Of a DNA stretch of 34,792 nucleotides, positions 1 to 9,782 are shown one piece after another. The position numbers and the translations under genes were made by a program. The notes beneath the pieces are model-generated. The model searched no databases. It saw nothing but the letters and a program-made list of their open reading frames with translations, and was not told the origin of the DNA. This stretch comes from Polyrhizophydium stewartii (lineage: Eukaryota; Chytridiomycota; Chytridiomycetes; Rhizophydiales): NCBI GenBank assembly GCA_027604665.1, contig JADGIZ010000046.1, positions 1 through 34,792 of the forward strand, written 5' to 3'. Positions within the stretch are counted from its first letter, which is position 1, and every line of letters starts with the position of its first letter.

Positions 1-87
1 CGCGGGCGGGCATCCGTGCGCAACGGGGCCGCCCGGCGCGTCGGCGGAGGGAGCCGCGGCTGTCCAAGACGACCACGCGACACCAAC

Positions 88-355
88 CCTTTGTCTTGTA
101 CAGGCTGTTGATGATGATGTTCATGACCCGGTGAACCTCGGTCTCGAACTTGAAGTTCTCGCCCGACGTCTTAGCGAAGGAGTTGACGTCCTCGTGTGAG
201 GGCACGCTGAAGCCGGGCGGCGTCTCGGGCAGCAGCTCCGTGTCGGCGGGCTGGCCGGACGACGCCAGTGCGCTCGCGCGGCGCGCTGACAGCAGCGCAA
301 AGAGGCCGCAAGCGGACAAGAGAGCAAACAGGATGCTTCGCATCGGAGAGCGCAT
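88..355 (-). CDS. ER Hsp90 (GRP94/endoplasmin type), first exon only
   Basis: N-terminal piece of an Hsp90 chaperone that continues beyond the left edge. From the ATG at 355 the protein opens with a hydrophobic signal-peptide-like stretch (about residues 5-29, core FALLSACGLFALLS), then an acidic/proline linker, then the start of the Hsp90 ATPase domain: E-N-F-K-F-E-T-E-V-H-R-V-M followed by N-I-I-I-N-S-L-Y-K-T-K. That pattern is the conserved first helix of Hsp90 proteins, and the leader fits the secretory paralogue GRP94 better than cytosolic Hsp90. The exon ends in phase 1 at 88 before a GT donor (87-86), where the family continues with E-I-F-L-R-E-L. The role, folding of secretory and membrane proteins in the ER, is known for the family. 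Ascomycete and basidiomycete fungi generally lack GRP94. A mitochondrial TRAP1 is less likely because its sequence differs here. The start could also be the second Met, residue 5. Confidence 0.8.
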
Positions 356-647
356 GCTGGGACTCGAGCAAAGTCGCGGAAGCACCGATTCTCTCCGGTT
401 GACCGCAGCCGCCGCACCCGACGACGCTCGAGAGACCGCGACGCACATGATCGACTCGCTGCCCGCGCCAGCTGGATCGGCCCACTCGGCCGGGTTCTAT
501 GGTGAGGGGCTGCGGCGCTTGCCCCGCATCTTGCTGCCCCTCGCCCCATAGATCTGGGATGCCACCGGCGGGTCTTGGCCCGCTGCTGGCGTCTGCCGCT
601 GGCGATGCCCGGCACGGAAGCTGACGGGCCAACCGCCGATGCGCGCG
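356..647. promoter_or_regulatory. divergent intergenic region, ER Hsp90 / CFAP210
   Basis: About 290 bp between the divergent starts of the ER Hsp90 gene (355, minus) and CFAP210 (648, plus). Open frames run through it on both strands but match nothing recognisable and look like by-products of high GC. It presumably carries both promoters and 5' UTRs. I see no clear heat-shock or unfolded-protein-response element. Confidence 0.4.
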
Positions 648-2918
648 ATGGGCAGTCGGCGACTCGCCCGCCGCTGCTCGCTCGCCAACGATCGTCCGCG
701 GCAAGCGCAGGTGCGGTGCGATGAGGAGCAGCCGCACTCAGCATGTGTCGACAGCTGACAGCGGCCTCGCGGCGTGGCGAACCATGCTGGCCATGCGCTC
801 CTGCCGGCGGCGAATTGCAGCGATGTGCCGCTCGTCATCAACGCCCTTGAGCTCAAGAAGCTCACACAAAAGCTCGAGGGCAACCAGGTCGAGGAGCGCC
901 TGCAGCAGATGCTTTCCCAGGATGTGAGTGCCCACACCGACCGCAATCCGCCCCTCACTCCCGCCTGCACGAATCTGCTTGCTCGAGCTCAGGATTGTGG
1001 ATCGCGTCTTGCGCCGAGCGCCTGCTGACGGCCAGTGGTCATGTCCTGATGTCCCGCGCCGCCCGGCCGTGCTGCAGCGCGAGGAGCGGTATCGGCAGTC
1101 CAAGGCGCGGGTCAAGAACTGGGACAACACGTTCGCGGGCCAGCGGCGCATGCGCATCGCAGCGCGTGCAGAGCGGCTGGAGGAGGAGGAGGCCGCCCGC
1201 GTCGAGCAGGACAAGCTGTTCCGCGCCGATGAGATCAGCCGGCGAGAGGCGGCCATCCAGCGCGCCAAAAAGCTGCAGTACACCGAGACCGACATGGTCA
1301 AGGCGTTCCACAGCCGCGTGATGCTGCTGCAGGTTCTCGAGGTGACGGCATATGCTCGCGATACGCACGCCGTTGTGTGCCTGACACTCTTCGCCGTGTT
1401 CCAGGAGCGAGACATGCAGATGCAGCTCAAGAAAGCCCGCAAGGACGCGGACTCGATCGAGAACGAAAAGTACCACAAGGAAACGGTTGCCCGAGTCGAG
1501 GCGGGCCTCAAGGCGTCCGCCAAGGCCGAGAAGGAGGCCAAGATCAAGCGCATACAACTTGCCAAGGACCAGCTGCAGCAGCAAAAGGACAACACCATCC
1601 GCGCGCAGCACGAGCGCAAGGTGGTTTGCGCCGTCGAGTGCGTTCGCACACGCAAACAAGGGCCTGTTTTTGACACTCGTGAATCCTCGACGCAGATTGC
1701 CCTTGAAGAGAGCCAGCGGCTTGCACTCGCCGACCGCGAATACCATCAGAAGCAGCGCGAGCTCGAAAAGCGCAGACGCGAGAACGCTGCGCTCTTCAAC
1801 AAACAGCTGCAGGAGCTGCGTGCGCAGATCAAGGAGCGCGACGAGCGCGAGCGACAGGAGGAGAAAGAGAGCGAGGCAAGCATCGAGGCATGGGTCAACC
1901 GCAAGGCGCACCAGACCCAGCTCAAGAAAGATCTGGAGACAAAGTGGTACAAGTGCGTGTCAGGAGGGGGCATTCGAGTCGATTATCGCACAAGCAATCC
2001 AATGCAGCTGACACTCGCATACTCTTGCTGTCCGTCCACAGCGACAGCCTCAATGTGCGTCAGCAGATTGGAGAGAACCAGTTCAAGATCAGCTCCGACG
2101 CAGACGCCAAGATTGAGGAGCAGATCAAGCAGCGCATGCTTGAGCGCGACGCAAAAGCTCTGCGAGACGAGCAGGAGAGACTCGAGCGCAAGAAGAAGAA
2201 CCACGAAGAGCTGCGAAAGTTCTTCCAGGACTATGTGCGTTGTTGCTCGATTCCTTGCGCAAGATGATCCGGTGGCACAAACTGACACGGATCTTCACTG
2301 GCGAACCCGTGCTCGTGCGAGCAGCTGCAGCAGGTCAAGGAGCGCAAGCAGAGGCAAAAGGAAGAGGACCAGCGGACGCTTGCCGAGTACATGCGCATCC
2401 GCGATGAGGCAAATGCACAAAAGGAGGCGCTGAGGGCCGCCAAACTCAGCGCGGGAAAGTCGCTGCAGGACTTCCATCTCAAACAGATTGTGAGTGTACC
2501 TGCGGTTTGCTCGAACCTTTAGGCGATGCTGACAAGGGCGGCATTCTCTCCTTTTGCTGTTCAGGAGCGCAATTCGGAGCAGCGGTCAAAGGACAAGAGC
2601 CAGCGTCTGGCGGATGCGGCCGCGCGGCGCGAGCAGTCGCAGTCAGAGGACCAAGCGCTTCTCGACTACATGAAGCACACGGCCGAAGAGCCTTGGGCGA
2701 TCAAGAACCGGCGGCTGCAGACCTTCATCCAGAGCGAGCTCGGGCGGGCCAAGCCGCAGTCTCGGCCATCGACGGCCAGCCGCCGCGCGGCGCAGCTCAG
2801 CAACACGACAAACAGGCTTGGGTTCACCAACGATGGCTACAGCAAGATGGACATGATGCGCACGTGCGATCTGGTGGGCGGCGACGCTCTGGTCATGATT
2901 GGCGAGGGCCTGAGGTGA
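648..2918 (+). CDS. CFAP210: CFAP210 (CCDC173), axonemal coiled-coil protein
   Basis: Coiled-coil microtubule inner protein of ciliary doublet microtubules. Exons: 648-715, 821-923, 1078-1341, 1405-1620, 1696-1952, 2042-2234, 2325-2489, 2565-2918. The joined frame gives about 539 aa; the animal protein is about 550. Diagnostic stretches are QMLSQ joined to RVKNWDNTFAG, and K-A-F-H-S-R-V-M-L-L-Q-V-L-E joined to ERDMQMQLKK across the 63-nt intron 1342-1404, both colinear with animal CCDC173. Almost the whole protein is charged helix rich in E, K, R and Q. The first exon (648-715) is the weakest part: it was chosen because its phase-2 GT donor fits the acceptor at 820 and no in-frame ATG exists downstream of the stop at 756. 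The acceptor at 1035 is an alternative to 1077. Its presence implies that the organism makes motile cilia at some stage. Confidence 0.85.
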
Positions 2919-3040
2919 TCTGAGTATGCACCGCTGCACCGCAAGTCTCGCTGCAGCCGACAGGTGCAGAATGAAGGCCCGCGGCGCTGCCAATCCACCT
3001 GCGTCCTTTGCCTCCGACCGCACCTGCCCTCGTTGCCTCG

Positions 3041-3827
3041 ATGCCGGATGCGGGACAAGGCGACGACGGAGCGGGCGGCGCCGGCGCGGGCTGCATCCTG
3101 TTCGTGCCGTCGACGGAGCGGGACTCTGCCGTGTACGCAGCTCTGACGGCGCATCTGCGCACGACGCTGGCGCACCAGCACACCCGGCGCTGGCTCGTCA
3201 GCTGCAGGCTGTTCATCCAGCAGCGGCAGCAGTCGGCTGCTGCTGGCGGCGCGGGGACACCGCTGCCGCCGCGAGTGCTGTACATGCTCTCGGCCGAGCA
3301 CCACCAGCCGCGGGTGCACTCGCTGGTCGTGCTGGCCGACCGCTCGCGCTTCGCCGAGACTGCCGTCGTCGAGGGCGGCCGCGAGCTGGGCAGCATCCTC
3401 GCCAAGCTCAAGAACATGTGGACGCCGCGGCAAACGGCCGTCATCGAGGTGCGAGGGGGAGGGCGGCGACCTGCATCTCCGGCCTGCGACCGCGCACTGA
3501 CCACCGAGTGTGCCATGCACGCAGGGAGGCGAGTTTGTGCGCGGCGGCGTTGCCGTGCGTGTGGGCCTCGCGAGCGTGGGGTCGTCGCCGCGCGGCATCT
3601 TGGTGCATCTGCAGCCGATGGATCGCAGCAGCCAGCAGCGGGACACGAGCGCTTTGGACGTCCTGGCGGCCGATCTGCAGCGCTGCATCGCAGGCACGCA
3701 GCCCTCGCCCGCGCCAATAGAGATTGAGCTTGATGCGGCCGAATATGCGTCCGGCTCGCGGGCAGGTCCCGCGGCAGCCGAGGCGCTGCTCGTCGTCAAG
3801 TCGCTCCGATCTCAGTCTGTGCTGTGA
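3041..3827 (+). CDS. MED20: Mediator complex subunit 20
   Basis: Head-module subunit of Mediator, which bridges transcription factors and RNA polymerase II in the nucleus. Two exons, 3041-3448 and 3525-3827, give about 236 aa (animal MED20 is about 212). Visible family features are an N-terminal strand GCILFVPST, a central segment with LVVLADRSRFAETAVVEG and L-A-K-L-K-N-M-W, and the C-terminal core beginning F-V-R-G-G-V-A-V-R-V-G, where S-S-P-R-G-I-L-V corresponds to the family S-A-R-G-I-S-V. The intron interrupts E|GG in phase 0. The ATG at 3041 is the only in-frame Met before the first conserved strand. Only 122 bp separate it from the CFAP210 stop, and its own stop lies 11 bp from that of the convergent HIG1 gene. 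Confidence 0.85.
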
Positions 3828-3838
3828 ATGAACCACAT

Positions 3839-4263
3839 TCATTTGCTCGACGGACCCGGCTGTGCCTCTGACCCGGCAGCCAGAAGCTGCTTCGCCTGCT
3901 CTTGCTTGCGGTAGTCGTTGTAGCTACAGGCAACGGTGTGTCAGCGTCGGCAGCCGGCGTCACGCTGAGAAGCCCGCGCCAGTCAGCCAGACTCACAAGT
4001 ATCCGCCCGCTATGGCGGCAAGCGCAAGGCCCTGGGCGACTGCGCTCTCGGCGGTCAGCAGCCGCGAGCAGGCCAGCACGCACAGCCAGTGCGCACGCAC
4101 ATATCCGGAAGCGCTGGTTGTTCTGGAAGGCAAGGGAGTCGCGGCGACGCAGGCTGTCCGTCATGCGATACATGGCGTACACCGTCAGGCCAACCGCAGG
4201 CAGCACAAACGGATTCTCGAGCGTCTTGCGCTTGGTGCGCTGCCACATCGTCTCTGCACGCAT
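3839..4263 (-). CDS. HIG1-domain mitochondrial protein (Rcf1/HIGD type)
   Basis: Small inner-membrane protein of the hypoxia-induced-gene-1 family, whose fungal members (Rcf1) associate with cytochrome bc1/oxidase supercomplexes. Exons 4101-4263, 3997-4039 and 3839-3923 join to 96 aa. The HIG1 core is clear: L-E-N-P-F-V near residue 15, a first membrane helix (LPAVGLTVYAMYRM), a charged loop with R-R-R-D and F-Q-N-N-Q-R-F-R, and a second helix IFAQGLALAAIAGGYLF. The second helix appears only after splicing, because the 43-nt middle exon lies in a different frame from exon 1. A 28-residue polar tail (E-Q-A-K-Q-L-L-A-A-G) follows. Rcf1 or Rcf2 type cannot be decided from this. Its 3' end nearly abuts that of MED20. 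Confidence 0.88.
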
Positions 4264-4492
4264 GGCAACTGCATCAGCCCCACGCCGCGCATGCTCGCTC
4301 GCGAGCGGCCGGCTTGCCTGGCCCGGCCCGGCCCTGCTGGTCGTTCATCGTTGCTGGCGAAGATGTCGAGCGGCTTCAACCGCGCTGAAGTCGCGCTCCG
4401 AAACGCGCGCAACAATGCCTTCTCCAGCGAGCATCCGCTTCCTCCCGCCTCGCCCGCATTCCGAGGCCTCGCCCGCACGCTAGGACTCGCGA

Positions 4493-7400
4493 ATGAGCAC
4501 GCTCGAGAAGTGGGCAAGACGCCTTCAGTCTGCTTGGGCCGTGCTCGCGCTGACCGTGGCAACGGCTCAGGCTCACCCGCGAGCGCAACGAGATCGCGCG
4601 CCAGCTCGAGCTGCTCAACGCCGTCGCGGCATCCAAGGCACACAGCAATGAGACCAAGGCGCCACTTCTTCCGCGATCTAACCGTTTAGATGCAGACGCA
4701 TTCGTCCTGCCGACAACGTGTCGGGCGAAACTCGAGGCGCCAAAGCAAGCCCCTGCTCGCAGTCCAAGGTTGGTGGGTGAGCTCTGGAACATGGCTTGAT
4801 GCTTGTTATGCTCACACGTGCCTTATAGTCCCAAGAGCGCGAGCAGAAAAGACGCACAGGATCGCTTGGATGCGGAATCCTTGATACGACATGGCCGCGA
4901 CGGCGAGCAGAGTGCCTCGATTCTGGCCGACATCAAGCGTTTCCGTGACGACTATCTGAGATCCGGCGGTGCGGACATATCTGTTCTTGCGGAGCTTGCA
5001 GCCATGGAGCAGGACGCCCTGAGAATCGCCCAACCACAAAATCAGACATTGGAGCTCCCAAATCCAACTGCGTGTCCGTCCAAGATCGGCCCTGCGGCAG
5101 AGCCTGCAGCCGCAACGACCACAAGAGTAACAGAAGATCCCGAAGTCGAGCGCCTCAACCGGAAGCACAAGCTCCGCATGCTCCGTCTCAGCCAGAAGCG
5201 CGAGCTTCTTGCAATCAAGGCAGAAGTCAAAGATCTCAAGGCGTGGGTTCCGCTTACTCTGCCGGATCGGGAATAGCCACAAAACTGACGCCCTGAAAGA
5301 GATCTCTCAGAGAGCGACCTTGATGACGAGGACGATCAGATTGGCGGGCAAGACGAGCCAGCTGCCGGTGCGACTATCAGCACACACGCTCAGCCTCTTG
5401 ACGAAAGACATGGTCAGAAAACGACACAATCGCAACCAGCACCGCCGGAGGGTCAGGCTGGGACCAGCAATGCGATCACCATGCCGCCCGATCCAGCCAC
5501 TTTATCTGTTTTTTACGAGCCTGCCAGAGGATTTGGACTGATATGGTATATGCGATTGAACTTGATCGGATGACTTTGGTCAGGAGAGCCATATCTTCGC
5601 TGACTCAATGAGCAACTCAAATAGGGACTTTCTTATCGTTGATCGCTCGATCGGCAGCTGGAGCCATGCGCAGATCACCTTCACAGTCTTTGACGGCGCG
5701 CAGTCTTGCCAGCCGTTGCAGATCGTTCCATTTCATCCGTGCACGCCACTTTCCCATTGGACGTCACAGCGAAGCGCGGCCTCGGCGTCTTTGTCGCTTT
5801 GCGCTACAATGCAATCGCAGCACGGCGTTGTTGGTGTGGGTAATTTTTGGGCCGGCTGCATGACACCAAAAGATCCGCTAACGAGCCATTATGACGCAGG
5901 TATCGCCGTCGCCCAACAAGAGGATTTTGGTTGAGGTGCGGCTCAAGGATGACTCAAATCCGCTCGAGAGTGCGCGTCTCAACCCAGTTCGTTTGGGGTG
6001 GACGTCGTTTGACATCTTTAACGAGGTCGGCCAGCTTGCGATTGGCCGCTGGTGAGATTCAGCCAACCTTCCTATCTGCGTGCTGTTCTATTAAGCTGAA
6101 TGTGCTCATTCAGGAAGCTTGAACTGTTTACACCTCCCATTGACTTCAACGTCACAACGAGCTCCCTGCACGAGATTAGAACGCCGTGAGCTTTGCGATA
6201 TCGCATGGCGAGCATTCACCGCATTCCATGTGCTGACCAGCCGCAGACTGAAAGGAGCCTCGTTGTATATGCGCATATGCGATGCGGCTCACATTTCTGC
6301 GGCCGCACTGGAAGCGTCGGGGCCAGCACACGAAGCCAACTATCGGCCGAGGCGATATCTACCAAGTGCCGTATGTTGCTCGCTTTACCATGCAGAATCA
6401 CAAAACGCTCCTGCTTACCTGACCTGCTCGAACAGCAGACGCAGTACGCCAACAGCGATCCGAAAGCCGCACCTTCGTTGGTCATGGATGGAAAGCGTGT
6501 GCCAGCACAGCCGAGCCCCCTAGGCGTCACGCGCACCGCCCAGGAGATAATACGTGCTTTCCTGACTGTGGTTCCCATAGACAACTTTCGCGAGCACAGC
6601 GGCCCAACAGCAGAGGAGCTCCGCCGGGCTGCCGCGGCAGCGGCAGAGATGCGCGAGCTTCTTGCCAAGGCTCAAACCTTTGAGTGAGTTTCTTGCCAGA
6701 TTTTAGGCCGCAGTTTTTATATCTGGATGCTCACGACTCTCGACCAGTCTCGGCATACAGCTCGAGGAAATCAAAATACCAGACGCCGTCGGCCTCCAGT
6801 CGCCAAGTGTGCGCATGCACATTATTGATGCGTCAGGCGACCCCGAGACATTCATAGGTTTTGTGTCGACTCCGGCCGAGGTGGGTGTCTTTGCGACTCG
6901 AAAGCACTGTGACTCGCACCTCACTGACTTTTGCGATTATTGCAGCGCGGGTACGACGAAACAGCGTTTGGCTGGGAACACGGCTTGCATCACGAACTCC
7001 GCTCAGTGCCAGCAATCGCAGGCCGGCGGGCAATTTTTGAGGTTCTGGACGATGTGAGCCTCGCAGATTTGTGTTTGTTTGATCCCATTAACAGTGGTTG
7101 GCAATCGTGTCTCACCACTGATTCGCAGGATGGACAGGCGATGGCGTATTCGGAGCTGCAGATCTTCAAGTTTCACAACAACAAGCCATTTGGTGAGGCA
7201 TAAACCCGCGTCTCGCCAGGGCTGTGCCGGAATTGCGCTGATAACGGTCAAGACATCAACGATGGCTTGCACAGGCTCGCGCTTCTCCATGTCGCCGGGC
7301 CAAAGAAGCAGGCTGAAAACTCTCAGGATATGCTTTTTGTGCGGATTTACAAGCCAAAGCACGGATTGCCGCCTCCCAAGAGGGTCAGTTTCGGTGATGT

Positions 7401-9636
7401 AATCGCAAGCACGCTTGTACAACCAAACTGATGTCCGCTTGGCCGCGCAGTTTGTGCCAAAGCTCATCACACCTCCGATTCCACGGGAGGCCTGGATCGA
7501 GGTGCCGCAGTCACTTGGCGCAAAGTACAAGCGCGAGGCATTCACGATCGTGATCGACGGAGGTGCGACATCACAAACGAACGCTTGAGCGCTGCTGCGT
7601 CTAACCAGGTTTCTGCGGCACACCAATAGCACGATATCTGCCTGAAAACGTCTCGGCCACGCGCGTGATAGCGCGCATCCTGACGGGAAGAAGCAAGCCA
7701 GTTCCAAAGTGCCCCGAGATGATAACCAACATTGATCTTGACTCGCCCGTTTACTGTCCGTCGTACAAAGCAAGTCGTTACCCAGGGCGACAGCAGCCTT
7801 GAATAACTGATTCTGACTCTATCCTGCAACATCACAATGCAGTTTTCGCAAAAGATCGAGGGAGACGCGCACGACGTGACCTCTGTCGTTGTGTTTCGCG
7901 TGATTACGATTGATCGCGCTCTTCGACGGAAGCGGCTTGTGGGCACGGCTGTGCTCAACATTTTTGTCGATCCGACCACAAAAGAGCAGCCCGAGAGTCG
8001 GGTGCCTTTAGATGCCGTGTGCATCAACGAGGGCTCGTTCCAGATTCCCATATATGCGACCAGCATTGAGAGCGGAGCGCCGATCTCTCTATCGGTCCTT
8101 GACGCCACGCCAAGGTGAGCCGCCGTAAGTCGGTCGCTCGATCGAGTGCTAATGTTGCGAGCGCTGTCAGAGTGCCATGTGCCTCGCTCCTTGTGCGTCT
8201 GCTGCCATGGAAGCAAGGGCAAGGTGCGAGGTTGCTGGACTCGTCTATATTTACACGAGGCTTCGGACTGAGCACAGAGATATCGCGCAGAACCAGAAAT
8301 CGTGGAACAAAAGTACAACGAGGCAATCTACCAGTCTGTCTCGCGCTGTCGACCGACGGCGTACGAGGAGCGGCTATTCCACTTTGTTCACGCCGAGCGC
8401 CGTGCGTTCACAACGCGCGATCGCCTTCTCGCTCTTGGAGGGCTGCCAAAGCAGGCGCTGCAGGGTGACGATGGGCTCTTATCCTGGGCGTCCAAGATAC
8501 TGGGGCTCAAGTTTGCAGACGAACTTGACACAATGGACTATGCGTTTATCTGCCAATACGACCGCTCATACGGCTTCAGGCTTTGCGTCGACGCGGCTCT
8601 GAACATCGCGGCAAAAGGGTACAGCGTTGTGGCAATCAGCATGTTTCCTCCGGCTGCCCTCTACCGCGGCAGCGCGAGGAGCAAGATCAACCCTGCCGCA
8701 GGGCCGAGTATGGGCACGGCCAGGGCTTCGAGGATCCCAACTGCTTCGCGCACCAGTCGGATGCTTTCGGACTCGGTACAGGAGAGTAGCCGCGACGCTG
8801 AGCCGGCCTCGAGCAGCCGTGGCGCTCAGGGGGCATCTCAACAGATGTTCTACGATGATATTGTGTTCACGAAGCGGATGGATCCAGCCTCGACTTTGCG
8901 CAACGCAACATGGAAGGACGGAGTCCACGCAAGTGCCATGCTTCGTGGCGCTGCGGCTCATTGCACGATGCTAACTGCTGGCTGCGGCGCAGTGGTATCG
9001 TCAGAGACCTGCATCTCGCGTTGCCGCTGCCTTCATCCACGTCTTCACGGTGGTCCAGCAAGATGGCAAGCCGAAGCGGCAGAGTCAGGGATGGACGTTG
9101 CTGCCAATCTTCCGTGTCGGCGCCGTCGACATGGGGTGCTTTCAGCTGCCGCTCTACGAGCGTGAGCCCCCAGAGAGCCTTCTTCAGAAGCTGGACAAGG
9201 CACTCGAGCTCGAGTCCGACGGCGCGCAGCAAGCAACCGGCAATGATCTAGAGCACGATCATGACCAGGACACAGCCGAAAGCATTCTGGCGAACGCGCT
9301 GGCCGACGGAGAGATCACCGTATCACGGCGCTGGAGCTCCATTGTTGTGCGACTGAGCGACGCGCGCCGGTCCGACGAGCTGCCGCTCGATCTGGTGAGC
9401 ACTGCTTACTATGATGATCGTCGCGTCGACTTGCTGATGACCCTATCCGGCGACAGGCGTCTGCGAATACAGACAGGCTCGGACCCAACGCTGCGCGGTT
9501 CCAGCCATCTGGCAGCTCGCAGACGATTGCGAGCATTGTCCCGCGCCGCATGACGACTGACGAATTTGTTGAGCTCATGATTTTGGCTGCGACTGACGAG
9601 GATCCCGAGGAAAAGCCGCTCAGGGCGAAGCCATGA
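4493..9636 (+). CDS. CCDC17-like protein, long form with C-terminal extension
   Basis: Cilia-associated protein of unknown mechanism. About 20 exons: 4493-4509, 4571-4768, 4829-5242, 5300-5545, 5625 to about 5810, 5900-6051, 6114-6185, 6247-6370, 6436-6683, 6748-6880, 6946-7053, 7129-7192, 7253-7383, 7451-7562, 7609-7769, 7843-8114, 8171-8223, 8291-8928, 8993-9394, 9457-9636; roughly 1,300 aa. An N-terminal coiled coil is followed by Y-L-R-S-G-G-A-D-I-S-V-L-A, then ARGFGLIWDFL spanning the 5546-5624 intron, L-A-I-G-R-W-K-L and LYMRICDA, all colinear with vertebrate CCDC17, which ends near the equivalent of 6370. About 800 further residues follow. Two introns have GC donors (7770, 8929). Between about 5690 and 5710 the reading frame slips by one base in a way no intron I tried explains. 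The acceptor before exon 4 is also uncertain (5299 or 5314). Confidence 0.78.
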
Positions 9637-9782
9637 CCAACTAAAGCACCCGGGACAGAACCAAGGTTGCTCTTTTTGCATCATGCAGTGCGAATTCATT
9701 GCGGCTTGGACCACGAGTCGGCCAAACAGACTTGAGAGCGGCCCGACGAGGCCAAAGCAGCTGATCAGATGCAGCGCGTTGA

